Shown here: in pieces, positions 8,059 through 15,961 of the stretch
How the letters are laid out: every line of letters starts with the position of its first letter
Numbering within the stretch: the first letter of the stretch is position 1
Assembly (NCBI GenBank): GCA_949282385.1
Contig: CASDOP010000006.1
Location: 1-64,000, forward strand
Direction: 5' to 3'
Length of the DNA stretch: 64,000 bases
Source: an uncultured Clostridia bacterium
GTDB taxonomy: Bacteria > Bacillota > Clostridia > Christensenellales > Borkfalkiaceae
Notes under the pieces: generated by a model
The model's database searches: none
The model's input: the letters and a program-made list of their open reading frames with translations, nothing else
Told to the model about the DNA's origin: nothing
Position numbers and translations under genes: made by a program

Positions 8059-8553
8059 TTATTGTTTTTCACAATTACAGGGCGAAGAAGAAATATCCTT
8101 GGTGAAGAAAGGACAGTCCATCTCCTCGCACCTCTCCTCGCTCTCCGCGTACCCGCAGGACAGGAAAAACGCTTCCGTCCCCTCGGCGGGCAGGCAATAG
8201 CAATCTTTCGCTCCGCTTTCGCGCAAAAACATTTCCGCCGTGAGCAGCATGAATTTGCCCAGCCCCTTGCCGCGGGACGAAGGCTCAACGTACAGTTCGC
8301 GCACGTCGCCCCAACCAGCCTTTTTGCACCACTCGTTTTCCGCTCTGTCTGTCTGAAAAATTACGAAACCTACCGTCTTTTCGCCTTCGTCTAAAAGATA
8401 TACGGACAGCAGCCCCGCCTTTAAGTCTGCAACGACATACTCGTCCAAGAGATGTTCCGTGTCCTCGTCGCAGCCCAGCTCGGCATAGTAATCGCCAAAG
8501 AGCGCGTAAAATTCTTTCTGTTTTTTGTCTGTAAGCGCGTAACACTTTAACAT
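8059..8553 (-). CDS. GNAT-family N-acetyltransferase
   Basis: A 164-residue single GNAT domain with acetyl-CoA-binding motif A visible as VRELYVEPSSRGKGLGKFML (about residues 90-109). The substrate cannot be told. The C-terminus is unusually cysteine-rich for the family (CYC, CGY, CEEMDCP, CNC). The start is set at MLKCYALTDKKQ; an upstream ATG lies in the rpmA terminator. It is downstream of rpmA, separated by a terminator hairpin, so probably transcribed on its own. Confidence 0.85.
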   Translation of the reverse strand: MLKCYALTDKKQKEFYALFGDYYAELGCDEDTEHLLDEYVVADLKAGLLSVYLLDEGEKTVGFVIFQTDRAENEWCKKAGWGDVRELYVEPSSRGKGLGKFMLLTAEMFLRESGAKDCYCLPAEGTEAFFLSCGYAESEERCEEMDCPFFTKDISSSPCNCEKQ

Positions 8554-8572
8554 AATATCACCGTAAAATAAA

Positions 8573-8610
8573 GGCGAAAGTCGCAAAACGCAACTTTCGC
8601 CGTAATTTTT
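8573..8610 (-). terminator. Terminator of rplU-rpmA
   Basis: A 9-bp perfect stem (8573-8581 / 8593-8601) lies between the rpmA stop and the acetyltransferase start, with a TTTATTTT tail on the minus strand. T-rich sequence on the plus side makes it potentially bidirectional. Confidence 0.7.
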
Positions 8611-8889
8611 TTATTCAGCCTTGGGATAAACGGACACCTTCTTTCCGTCCTTACCAACTCTTTCAAACTTTACAACGCCGTCGGAAAGAGCGAAGAGCGT
8701 ATCGTCCTTGCCCATGCCTACGTTGTTGCCTGCCTTGAACTTGGAACCGCGCTGTCTTACGAGGATGTTTCCTGCAAGAACGAACTGTCCGTCAGCGCGC
8801 TTTACGCCGAGGCGCTTGGCGTTACTGTCTCTTCCGTTATCGGTGGAACCGCCGCCCTTCTTGTGGGCGAATAACTTAATAAACAACAT
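8611..8889 (-). CDS. rpmA: 50S ribosomal protein L27
   Basis: L27 reaches into the peptidyl transferase centre with its N-terminus. The 92-residue protein contains the family core [23 protein letters not shown]. It begins with a 7-residue extension, MLFIKLF. In Firmicutes such extensions are removed by the Prp protease, whose gene usually lies between rplU and rpmA; here only 19 bases separate the two. The extension is shorter than usual and lacks the usual Q-FF-A ending. AGGAGG lies 9 bases before the ATG. Confidence 0.97.
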   Translation of the reverse strand: MLFIKLFAHKKGGGSTDNGRDSNAKRLGVKRADGQFVLAGNILVRQRGSKFKAGNNVGMGKDDTLFALSDGVVKFERVGKDGKKVSVYPKAE

Positions 8890-8908
8890 TCAACCTGTCC
8901 TCCTTTGA

Positions 8909-9361
8909 TTATTCGGCTTTAGCCGTCTCCTGTGCGGGAGCTTTCTTTGCGCGAGCGGTTGCGGGCTTCTTTTCGCCTGCAGCGGTCGTCTTTTTAGCTG
9001 CGGAAGCAGTCTTCTTTGCGGGAGCTTTCTTTGCCGCGGGCTTCTCTTCAGCAACTTCGCCGCCGATGGATGTAATCTTTACGGTTGTGAAAGGCTGTCT
9101 GTGTCCCTGCTTTTTCCTTTCGTTTTTCTTTGCCTTGTACTTGAAGACGATAATCTTCTTGTCCTTACCCTGGCAAACAACTTGTGCGCAAACCTTCATG
9201 TCTGCGACTTCTGCGCCAACCTTTATGCTGCCTTCTTCCGCGCACATAACGACGGGGAAGGTAACGGTTGCGCCTACCTGCGCGTCGAGCTTTTCAAGCT
9301 TTACGACGTCGCCTACGGAAGCGCGATACTGTTTGCTTCCGTTTTCAAAAATAGCGTACAT
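8909..9361 (-). CDS. rplU: 50S ribosomal protein L21 with basic C-terminal tail
   Basis: L21 binds 23S rRNA domain I. The first about 103 residues are a normal L21 (MYAIFENGSKQYRASVGD, KKNERKKQGHRQPFT). About 47 extra residues follow, made mostly of Ala, Lys, Thr and Pro with repeats such as KKAPAKKTA, resembling histone H1-like tails. No rearrangement or frameshift is apparent: the frame runs cleanly to its stop. The tail may add RNA contacts or be lineage-specific low complexity. A comparable tail ends the branching enzyme at 33985. Confidence 0.96.
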   Translation of the reverse strand: MYAIFENGSKQYRASVGDVVKLEKLDAQVGATVTFPVVMCAEEGSIKVGAEVADMKVCAQVVCQGKDKKIIVFKYKAKKNERKKQGHRQPFTTVKITSIGGEVAEEKPAAKKAPAKKTASAAKKTTAAGEKKPATARAKKAPAQETAKAE

Positions 9362-9468
9362 AAAATGTCCTCCTCTGACCAGTCTCGTCGGATACTTATG
9401 CCAATGGCATGGGCGGCATTGAAAAAATTTTGCGCTTTTTTAGCCCGTTCCGAACGGCTCGACAAATA
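9362..9468 (-). promoter_or_regulatory. rplU leader, possible ribosomal leader element
   Basis: The predicted transcript has about 100 leader bases, with a stem around GAGCCGTTCGGAACGGGC (near 9443-9460) and a Shine-Dalgarno AGGAGGA. Firmicutes rplU mRNAs carry a conserved L21 leader, but I cannot confirm a match by eye. Confidence 0.35.
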
Positions 9469-9497
9469 ATTTAACATAAGTTAAAGACAAAAGTCAA
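9469..9497 (-). promoter_or_regulatory. Promoter of rplU-rpmA
   Basis: On the minus strand TTGACT (9492-9497), a 17-bp spacer and TTAAAT (9469-9474). Confidence 0.65.
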
Positions 9498-9575
9498 GCA
9501 TTTTATGCGCATAACGAATATATTTCGCGCCTTTGGCGACAATAATTGTAAAATATTTTTTCAAAGGAGATATTT

Positions 9576-10016
9576 ATGGAAAACGCCAAGAGCAACGAAG
9601 AAATTCTTGCAGAAATTTACCGCAACGCGCAGCTTGCCCTCACCTCCATCGCCGACATCCTGCCAGAGATAGACGACGAAGGCATTAAAAACGAGATACT
9701 GCGCGAGCATGAAGAATACGAAAAAATATGCGCCGAAGCCGCACGCATAGCAAAAATGAGCGGCGCAGAAGTCAAAGAGCCTTCGCCCATTAAAAAGGCG
9801 ATGATGTGGTCTGCGATAAAGATGAACGCCGCAAACGACAACTCACGCTCCAACATAGCCCAGATGATGATACGCGGCACGGTCAGCGGCATAACTTCTT
9901 TAAAGACATCCATGACTGAGGGCGAAAGCGTTATGACCGAGGAAGTAAAAAACCTTTTGCAGCAGCTTATAAACCTCGAAGAAAGCTGCGAATGCGCCCT
10001 TAAAAAATTTCTTTGA
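9576..10016 (+). CDS. Conserved helical protein of unknown function
   Basis: I do not recognise this 146-residue protein. It is rich in Glu, Ala, Met and Ile, with heptad-like helices throughout and no signal peptide or membrane span. The shape suggests a four-helix bundle, such as ferritin-like or coat-associated proteins, but the EXXH-type iron ligands of ferritins are not evident. AAAGGAG sits 8 bases before the ATG. It is monocistronic, ending at a shared terminator. Confidence 0.75.
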   Translation: MENAKSNEEILAEIYRNAQLALTSIADILPEIDDEGIKNEILREHEEYEKICAEAARIAKMSGAEVKEPSPIKKAMMWSAIKMNAANDNSRSNIAQMMIRGTVSGITSLKTSMTEGESVMTEEVKNLLQQLINLEESCECALKKFL

Positions 10017-10043
10017 AAAAAGGCGGTAAAAAACCGCCCTTTT
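10012..10043. terminator. Bidirectional terminator
   Basis: A GGCGG/CCGCC stem (10022-10026 / 10034-10038) is flanked by A on one side and T on the other. It serves the helical protein gene (plus) and the AraC gene (minus), which converge here. Confidence 0.65.
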
Positions 10044-10096
10044 GCAATCTTTATTTTTGCCTTTTTGCGCAACACGCGCAAAGAGGCAATAACCGC

Positions 10097-10825
10097 TTAC
10101 TGCCTGAGCTTTGCGGCGTATTCCGTGGGGGATACGCCGTAAAATTTTTTGAACACACGCGAAAAATACAGCGGTTCGGCATAGCCGCACATTTCGGCTA
10201 TCTGCGAGACTGTATAGCGCGAAAATCTGTTTGTTACGCCCGAAAGCATTATATCCTTTGCGCGCGCCATTCGCGCGGAAGTGAGATATTCCAGAGGGGA
10301 AAGCCCCACTTCCTTTTTGAAGAGTTTGCGCACATAGTCATAGTTGAGCGGCAGCGAAGAAATGCTGTACTCGAGCGAAAACGTGGGGTCGGAGAGGTTT
10401 TTGTCCAGCTCCTTTATGAGCGTTTTTACCACGGGAGAATAGCCGTTGCCCGCGCAATATGCCGTTATCAACGCGTTGAGCAGCCTTGCAAGCCCGTCCG
10501 AAACTATAGCCGTTTCTTCCCCCGCGGCTACATACCTGCGCACGCGCGAAAGCACCCACGCTATGTCCTCCGCGCCCTCTCCGCTCACTACGCAGACTTC
10601 CCTGACGGGCGCGACGGCGTTTTCCATCAGCACCGACGTTTGCCACGCCGGATTGCTGTGAGGCAGCTGGCGGGGCACTATTACCGCGTCGCCGCGCCTG
10701 AATTTTACCTCGTTTGAGCCGAAAATTATCTTTCCGTCCGCCTCCGCAACGGCGACTTCCAGCCCCTTGTGAGTATGTTCGCGGTCGCTTTCCTTTGCCG
10801 CGCCCGCATAAACTATATCATTCAT
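10097..10825 (-). CDS. AraC-family transcriptional regulator
   Basis: A 242-residue regulator with a cupin-like N-terminal sensing domain (HTHKGLEVAVAEADG, RRGDAVIVPRQLPH) and a C-terminal AraC double helix-turn-helix (about residues 150-240), ending in the family signature CGYAEPLYFSRVFKKFYGVSPTEY. Such proteins usually sense sugars and control an adjacent operon. No sugar genes are adjacent, and the nearest gene is the desulfoferrodoxin, so the target is unknown. No clear promoter was identified. Confidence 0.9.
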   Translation of the reverse strand: MNDIVYAGAAKESDREHTHKGLEVAVAEADGKIIFGSNEVKFRRGDAVIVPRQLPHSNPAWQTSVLMENAVAPVREVCVVSGEGAEDIAWVLSRVRRYVAAGEETAIVSDGLARLLNALITAYCAGNGYSPVVKTLIKELDKNLSDPTFSLEYSISSLPLNYDYVRKLFKKEVGLSPLEYLTSARMARAKDIMLSGVTNRFSRYTVSQIAEMCGYAEPLYFSRVFKKFYGVSPTEYAAKLRQ

Positions 10826-10869
10826 AGCCGTATTATACCACGATATATCCGTTTTGTCTATATAATAAC

Positions 10870-10898
10870 AAAAAATCGACGCGGCGCGCCGATTTTTT
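10870..10898. terminator. Terminator after desulfoferrodoxin
   Basis: A nearly perfect inverted repeat (AAAAATCG... / ...CGATTTTT, about 12 bp with one mismatch) with A and T runs on the two sides acts on either strand. It lies 56 bases after the desulfoferrodoxin stop and upstream of the AraC gene. Confidence 0.7.
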
Positions 10899-10953
10899 AT
10901 TTACGGTAACATTTGCGCCTGTGCCGCACCGCGGTCGAAGCGCCGAATAAAAA

Positions 10954-11331
10954 TCAGAGAGAGATTTTCCACAGACCGTGCAGATTGCAGTAAGCGTATG
11001 CCGCGACAACCTTTTCGTTCCCCACGGCAAAGACTGCCGCAGGCTTGTCGCCGGGCTTGAGCGCCTTGCGCTGCACTCCGCTCTCGGTTTCGAGATATAT
11101 CCACTCTATGAAATGCTCTTCCGCCATGGGATGAGCGACGCTGCCCACGCTGACTTCGGCAACTCCGCCTTCAATCTTTACGACGGGCAAATGTTTTTCG
11201 CCCGAAGCTTCGACGGTGTTCGGCACAAGCTCTTCCATCTTCTGTCCGCAGCACATCATGTTTACGCCGCTTGAAACTATGAGTTCGGCGAGGTTGCCGC
11301 AGCGGCGGCAGATATAAAATTTTGCAGGCAT
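10954..11331 (-). CDS. Desulfoferrodoxin (superoxide reductase)
   Basis: Reduces superoxide to peroxide without releasing oxygen, using electrons from rubredoxin-type donors, in the cytoplasm of anaerobes. The 125-residue 2Fe form has an N-terminal desulforedoxin centre I (CRRCG near residues 8-12 and CCG near 27-29). The C-terminal centre II carries His and Cys ligands in EKHLPVVKI, AHPMAEEHFIEW and CNLHGLWK. AGGAG precedes the ATG. It lies beside the CoA-disulfide reductase/thioredoxin cluster, consistent with an oxidative-stress island. Confidence 0.95.
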   Translation of the reverse strand: MPAKFYICRRCGNLAELIVSSGVNMMCCGQKMEELVPNTVEASGEKHLPVVKIEGGVAEVSVGSVAHPMAEEHFIEWIYLETESGVQRKALKPGDKPAAVFAVGNEKVVAAYAYCNLHGLWKISL

Positions 11332-11417
11332 AAAAAAACTCCTTTCTTTTATTTAATGCGGACAGCAAAATTATTTCAGGTCGCCGTCCGATTATTTTGA
11401 CAGAGAAACTTTTAAAA

Positions 11418-13085
11418 TTACTTTCCGCAATCGGTCGAGCAGCGTTCAAACGCTTCGCCGCTTTTTACGGCAGAATAAAACCTGTATCCTCCCGCAAAGT
11501 TGTAACACTCAAAACCGTTCTGCGAAAGAATTCGGCAGGCTATATAGCTGCGCAAACCCGTCTGACACATTACATACACGGGGCGCGACGCGTCGAGCTT
11601 GCCGAGCGCGGAGCGAAGTTCGTCCAAGGGTATGTTAGTGTCGAAACCTTGGGCGTGCCCATTGGAATACTCCTTGGCGGTGCGGGTATCGAGCCTGATT
11701 GCGTTTTCGGGCAGAGTTGCAATATCTTCAAAGAAAAACTGCTTTACCTTGCCCTCGATTATGTTCTGCGCGACAAAGCCTAGCATATTCACGGGGTCTT
11801 TAGCCGATGCATACGGCGGCGCGTATGCAAGATCGAGATCCGCCAGTTCGGTAATTTTAAGCCCCGCCTGCATAGCGGTCGCAATGACGTCAAGCCTCTT
11901 GTCTACGCCGTCGTAACCGACAATCTGCGCGCCGAGTATGCGATTATCCTCGCGCGAAAAGAGCGCCTTGATTGTCATCGTCCTTCCGCCGGGGTAATAC
12001 GACGCGTGCGACGCTGGGGAAATTATTATTTTATCGTAGGATATTCCCGCGGCGGTTGCGGAAGCTTCGTTAAGCCCGACGAATGCCGCCGTCATATCGA
12101 AAATTTTTATTACGGACGACGCGGGTGAACCCTTATATTTTCTGTCCCCGCCGACGATATTGTCCGCGGCAATTCTGCCCTGTTTGTTGGCGGGTCCCGC
12201 GAGGGATATTACTGCCTTTTTGCCCGTTACCGCATTGACTATTGAAACGGCGTATATGTCGGGGTCGGAAGTCTGCATGCGTTCGTTGACGACTATGCTG
12301 CCCTTTACGCCCGTTTCAAGACCCGCTTCAGCCGCGAGCGGCGTTTCGGGAACGACGCCTACCGCCATGACCGCCATATCGCAGGAAATGGCATCTTCGC
12401 CTTTTAACAGCACCTTGAGGCGTGAACCTTCTTCCTTAAATCCCTGCACGTCGCCGTTTAGAATGAGGCGCACTCCTTTCTTTGACATGTGCGCGTGCAG
12501 AATGCTTGCCATGTCGCCGTCTATGGGCGGAAGAATGTGGTCGCCGCGCTGAATTAAGTAAACTTCCAGCCCCGCTTCCTTTAAATTTTCGGCTGTTTCC
12601 ACGCCTATAAAACCTCCGCCTATAACTACGGCGCACCGCGCTCCGCGCGTTGCCGCGCGCCGTATGGCAAGAGTATCCTCTACTGTGCGCAGAGTAAAAA
12701 TTTTACTGCTGTTCACTCCCTCCAGCGAGGGTACGAAAGGGCGCGCTCCCGGCGAAAGAATGAGTTTGTCGTAGCTTTCGGAATACTCTCTGCCGCTTTC
12801 GAGATCGCGCACGCGCACGAGTTTAGCGGCGCGATCGACGTAAATTACTTCCTGTTTTATGCGAACGTCTATATTGAAACGCTCCTTAAAACTTTGGGGC
12901 GTCTGCAGCGTGAGGTCGCCCTCGTCCTCTATTACTCCGCCTATATAATAGGGCAAACCGCAGTTTGCGTACGAAACGAAGCCCGTGCGCTCGAAAATTA
13001 TAATATCCGCCTTTTCGTCCAGCCTGCGCAATCGCGCCGCGGCGCTTGCGCCGCCAGCAACTCCGCCAACAATAACTACTTTCAA
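11418..13085 (-). CDS. FAD-dependent CoA-disulfide reductase with rhodanese domain
   Basis: A 555-residue flavoprotein: FAD-binding GGVAGGASAA at residues 7-16, single redox Cys42 in SYANCGLPYYIGG, NAD(P)H-binding GGGFIGVE, a dimerisation domain, and a C-terminal rhodanese domain with active-site CQTGLRSY. This fusion is known from CoA-disulfide/polysulfide reductases that reduce CoA disulfides, persulfides or polysulfide with NAD(P)H. The next gene, a free rhodanese, overlaps its start by 4 bases, and thioredoxin precedes that, so the three likely work together on sulfane sulfur and disulfide stress. Confidence 0.9.
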   Translation of the reverse strand: MKVVIVGGVAGGASAAARLRRLDEKADIIIFERTGFVSYANCGLPYYIGGVIEDEGDLTLQTPQSFKERFNIDVRIKQEVIYVDRAAKLVRVRDLESGREYSESYDKLILSPGARPFVPSLEGVNSSKIFTLRTVEDTLAIRRAATRGARCAVVIGGGFIGVETAENLKEAGLEVYLIQRGDHILPPIDGDMASILHAHMSKKGVRLILNGDVQGFKEEGSRLKVLLKGEDAISCDMAVMAVGVVPETPLAAEAGLETGVKGSIVVNERMQTSDPDIYAVSIVNAVTGKKAVISLAGPANKQGRIAADNIVGGDRKYKGSPASSVIKIFDMTAAFVGLNEASATAAGISYDKIIISPASHASYYPGGRTMTIKALFSREDNRILGAQIVGYDGVDKRLDVIATAMQAGLKITELADLDLAYAPPYASAKDPVNMLGFVAQNIIEGKVKQFFFEDIATLPENAIRLDTRTAKEYSNGHAQGFDTNIPLDELRSALGKLDASRPVYVMCQTGLRSYIACRILSQNGFECYNFAGGYRFYSAVKSGEAFERCSTDCGK

Positions 13086-13405
13086 TTTTTCACCGCCTTG
13101 CCGTGATAATATATTATGCCGCCGATGTTCTTTACGGCGGTATAGCCGCGTTCTTTCATGTACGCTTCAGCCCTGCCGCTCCTCGCACCGCTGCGACAAT
13201 ATACGAATACGGGTGTAGATTTATCGGCTATTATATCTTCCGCACGTTCCAGCTCGTCCAAAGGCAGGTTGACGCTGCCCTCTATATGCCCCGCGGCATA
13301 CTCGGCGGGCGTTCTCACATCGAGAAGAACCGCACCCGCCGTGCCGAGATATTGCTTTACGCCGTCGTCTATGGAAGATTTTTTAAAAAGTCCCGAAAAA
13401 ATCAT
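13082..13405 (-). CDS. Single-domain rhodanese sulfurtransferase
   Basis: A 107-residue rhodanese with active-site loop CRSGARSG and the leading signature LLDVRTPAEYAAGHIEGSVNLP. It moves sulfane sulfur through a cysteine persulfide. It overlaps thioredoxin upstream and the CoA-disulfide reductase downstream by 4 bases each. It is therefore translationally coupled and likely a partner of the reductase's own rhodanese domain. Confidence 0.93.
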   Translation of the reverse strand: MIFSGLFKKSSIDDGVKQYLGTAGAVLLDVRTPAEYAAGHIEGSVNLPLDELERAEDIIADKSTPVFVYCRSGARSGRAEAYMKERGYTAVKNIGGIIYYHGKAVKN

Positions 13406-13722
13406 TTCTGCAAACCGAGCAACGCCTCAATCTGCGGCTTTGCCTTGTATCCTACCGAAGTATTGACTATTTTGCCGTCCTTTATGACGACTACCGTCGG
13501 TATGCTCGCAACGCGGAACGCGGAAGCGAGTTCGACCTCTTCGTCCACATTGACTTTACCGACTTTTACCACGCCTTCGTAATCCTTTGCAATCTCTTCG
13601 ATTACGGGAGAGAGCATGCGGCAAGGTCCGCACCAGGGCGCCCAGAAGTCCAGAAGGACGGGTATTTCCGATTTAAGTACCTGCTGTTCGAAGTTTTCTT
13701 TGTTTATTTTGAGTTCTGACAT
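13402..13722 (-). CDS. trxA: Thioredoxin
   Basis: A 106-residue classical thioredoxin with active site WCGPC (Cys31 and Cys34), the cis-proline motif SIPTVVV, and the expected fold order. First gene of the trxA-rhodanese-CoA disulfide reductase operon. Its promoter has a good -10 but a weak -35, and a palindrome at about -41 suggests activation by the neighbouring Crp/Fnr regulator. Confidence 0.96.
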   Translation of the reverse strand: MSELKINKENFEQQVLKSEIPVLLDFWAPWCGPCRMLSPVIEEIAKDYEGVVKVGKVNVDEEVELASAFRVASIPTVVVIKDGKIVNTSVGYKAKPQIEALLGLQK

Positions 13723-13754
13723 TTTTGTGTTCTCCTTTTGCTTTTTACACCACT

Positions 13755-13760
13755 ATTATA
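13755..13760 (-). promoter_or_regulatory. -10 element of the trxA promoter
   Basis: On the minus strand TATAAT lies at 13755-13760; the base composition 17 bp upstream (CAGAAA) gives only a poor -35. The predicted transcription start is near 13748, leaving about 26 bases before the ATG. Confidence 0.65.
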
Positions 13761-13782
13761 GCAAGGAAAAACACGCTTTTCT

Positions 13783-13795
13783 GTAACTTAGTTAC
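13783..13795. promoter_or_regulatory. Candidate Crp/Fnr operator of the trxA operon
   Basis: A 13-base palindrome GTAACTTAGTTAC with 6-bp arms is centred on 13789, 41 bases upstream of the predicted trxA start. That is the class II activation position for Crp/Fnr proteins, and the weak -35 fits activator dependence. A Crp/Fnr gene ends 17 bases away. Confidence 0.55.
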
Positions 13796-13811
13796 TTAAC
13801 GTAAAAGTTTT

Positions 13812-14468
13812 TTAAATTTTTTTAAGGGCGGCTACGTCCTTGATAATTACCGAGCCCCTGCCGAGCGAAACGAGCCCTTCGACTTCAAATCTTTTTAGCA
13901 TGCGGGCGACAACCTCCCTCGCAGAGCCTATGTTTACGGCAATCTGCTCGTGCGTCATCTTTATTGTTTTGCCGCTCTTTTCGTACTCGGAAAGGAGAAA
14001 GCCCGCCAGCCTTTTGTCCATTCTGAGGAATAAAATCTGCTGCATTGTCCACATTACGGAAGAGAACCGCTCCGCGGCGACCTCGTAGAGAAAGCATTTT
14101 ACATAAATGTTCTGTTCGGAAAGTTTATCGAACGCCGAGGAGGGCAGAATGAACAGCGTACAGTCGCTTTCGGCAATCATGTTGGTCTGAAAGGTTATCT
14201 GCTTTATTATGCACGAGGCGGAAAGCACGCAGGACGAACCCTCGCCCAGGCGGAACAAAGTTATTTCCCTGCCGTCCTCCGAAAGTATGAATACGCGCAG
14301 CTCGCCTTTTAGCACGAGCGCCGTACCCAGGCAGGAACTGCCGTAACCGTGAACCATTTCGCCTTTTTCAAAATTTTTAATAACTGCCCTTTCCGTTACG
14401 AACTTTTTTTCGTCGTCGTCAAGGCGCTGCCAATACGGCAGTTTTTCAGCAGCCTGCTCTTTTTCCAT
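13812..14468 (-). CDS. Crp/Fnr-family transcriptional regulator
   Basis: A 218-residue regulator with an N-terminal cyclic-nucleotide-binding fold (about residues 25-140) and a C-terminal winged helix with recognition region MTHEQIAVNIGSAREVVARM. It has the CVLSASC segment often seen in Firmicutes members, but no N-terminal FNR cysteine cluster, so the effector is unknown. The start is placed at MEKEQAAEKLPYW with GGAGG 6 bases upstream; the 42 preceding in-frame residues are a Lys/Thr-rich artefact of a tandem DNA repeat in the neighbouring gene. Likely activator of the downstream trxA operon. Confidence 0.88.
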   Translation of the reverse strand: MEKEQAAEKLPYWQRLDDDEKKFVTERAVIKNFEKGEMVHGYGSSCLGTALVLKGELRVFILSEDGREITLFRLGEGSSCVLSASCIIKQITFQTNMIAESDCTLFILPSSAFDKLSEQNIYVKCFLYEVAAERFSSVMWTMQQILFLRMDKRLAGFLLSEYEKSGKTIKMTHEQIAVNIGSAREVVARMLKRFEVEGLVSLGRGSVIIKDVAALKKI

Positions 14469-14493
14469 ATAAATCCTCCGCGCGGCGCGCTTC

Positions 14494-15861
14494 TTATTTT
14501 TCGGCTTTGTCGTCTTGCGCGCCGTCGTCCTTGCATTCGGCTTTGTCGTCTTCCGCGCCGTCGTCCCTGCATTCGGCTGAGTTGTCTTCCGCAATATTTT
14601 CCGATTGATTGACGAGGCTCGTCCCTTCGTTCTGCAGACAATCGCAACCTGCGCCCTCGCCCGAACGGGCGCCTATCTCCCGCTCAATCGGCAGACACTT
14701 CTTTCTCATTTGCGACATAAATACATAATTGATTATTATGCCTATGTAAATAAGAATTACCGCCGCACCCGACACTATTTTATCGGGGAAAAGAGCGGCA
14801 AACACAAAAGATAATACAATAGAAGCGGCATAGAACAAATAAATTGCCCTGCCCTTACCCTTGAAATATTGCTCGTATATGCGATAGACGCGCAGGTTGA
14901 GTTCGAGCGCGGGGTCTTGTTCAAGCTGCACTTTCTGTAATTTTTCGAGTTTTGAAAGTCTGCGGGCGTAGGGCAGCGAAGCTATTATTGCCGCTGCCGT
15001 AATGGCTGCAAAAATTATAGGTATGCTATAACCGACCCATTCAAAACCGCATATGAACGGCAGAAACAGAACGCCGCACACTATCAGCGCGGCAACCGCT
15101 GAAACGCTGACGGCGATAAGCACAACTTTATTCATCTTTGCGCGGGTATTTTCCGTCTCTTTTTGGAGATTTTCGTCGGGAAAGAGATAGCGGTATGACT
15201 GAGCATTTTTATCTGCGCGCAGAGAATATTTGTGCTCCCTGCCCTGCGCCGCGTCGATTGCGGCGCTTTCGCTTTCGGTCTGTTGCTCAGCCGTCTTTCC
15301 CTCCGCCGTCTTTTTATACACAGAAAATATAACCGTCAGTAAACAAACAAGCAGGCATACGGCGAATACGCAGACAGATATGTTTGTCAGCAGCCCAGGC
15401 TCTTCGCTTTCGGGGTTGGTTGCGACATCGTAAATTATTGCCGCAAACATAAACACAGCGCCTGCGATAAGCAAGACTATTCCCGCTATGACGGGTCCGG
15501 AAAGTCTGCTTGCGTCCCTTACCTTTTCGCGATAGGTTACAACTTCGGGCATTTCGTCGGCGGAAGGCGGCGACGAGAGTATTGCGCGGTAAGCAAGGCG
15601 GAATTTTATTGCGCATATAATCCATCCGACGGCAGATATGAGCCACAACAACATAGTTATTAAAAATATCGCGACGGCGATATTGAAAAGCGTCGGGTCG
15701 GTTATAGGATCAAACATCAGGGCTTCAACGACTATTGCTATGAACAGAACGCAAAACGCCGCCATCCATATAAATCTTTTTATGAACTTTTTGTAAAGTT
15801 CTGCCCTGCGCGCCTCGTCAGACACGGCTCTGGCATATTTTGCAAATAAATTTTTAAGCAT
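14494..15861 (-). CDS. Multi-spanning membrane protein of unknown function
   Basis: I do not recognise this 455-residue protein. About eight hydrophobic spans fall in three groups (near residues 28-90, 120-180, 240-300 and 345-390), separated by charged cytoplasmic linkers; the layout looks like a duplicated four-helix unit. The C-terminal 45 residues are acidic, Cys/Asp/Lys-rich and repetitive (CRDDGAEDDKAE-type units). It ends 25 bases upstream of the Crp/Fnr start and may be co-transcribed with it. Confidence 0.8.
   Translation of the reverse strand: MLKNLFAKYARAVSDEARRAELYKKFIKRFIWMAAFCVLFIAIVVEALMFDPITDPTLFNIAVAIFLITMLLWLISAVGWIICAIKFRLAYRAILSSPPSADEMPEVVTYREKVRDASRLSGPVIAGIVLLIAGAVFMFAAIIYDVATNPESEEPGLLTNISVCVFAVCLLVCLLTVIFSVYKKTAEGKTAEQQTESESAAIDAAQGREHKYSLRADKNAQSYRYLFPDENLQKETENTRAKMNKVVLIAVSVSAVAALIVCGVLFLPFICGFEWVGYSIPIIFAAITAAAIIASLPYARRLSKLEKLQKVQLEQDPALELNLRVYRIYEQYFKGKGRAIYLFYAASIVLSFVFAALFPDKIVSGAAVILIYIGIIINYVFMSQMRKKCLPIEREIGARSGEGAGCDCLQNEGTSLVNQSENIAEDNSAECRDDGAEDDKAECKDDGAQDDKAEK
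14506..14590. repeat. 36-bp tandem repeat in the membrane protein tail
   Basis: About 2.4 copies of a 36-bp unit encode the acidic 12-residue repeat at the C-terminus of the preceding gene. Read in a different frame, the same DNA gives the spurious Lys/Thr-rich extension of the Crp/Fnr frame. Confidence 0.7.
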
Positions 15862-15961
15862 TATCTTATTTTCCCTCTTTCATTCCCGCAGACCGAATAA
15901 TTTCATCCCAAATGTATTTTTTTGTTTGCAAACCAGATTAAAGCGCAATTCTGCCGACAAA

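Noticed and set aside
14468..14594. Lys/Thr-rich N-terminal extension of the Crp/Fnr regulator
   Set aside because: It is an out-of-frame reading of the tandem repeat that encodes the preceding gene's tail; a GGAGG points to the ATG at 14468.
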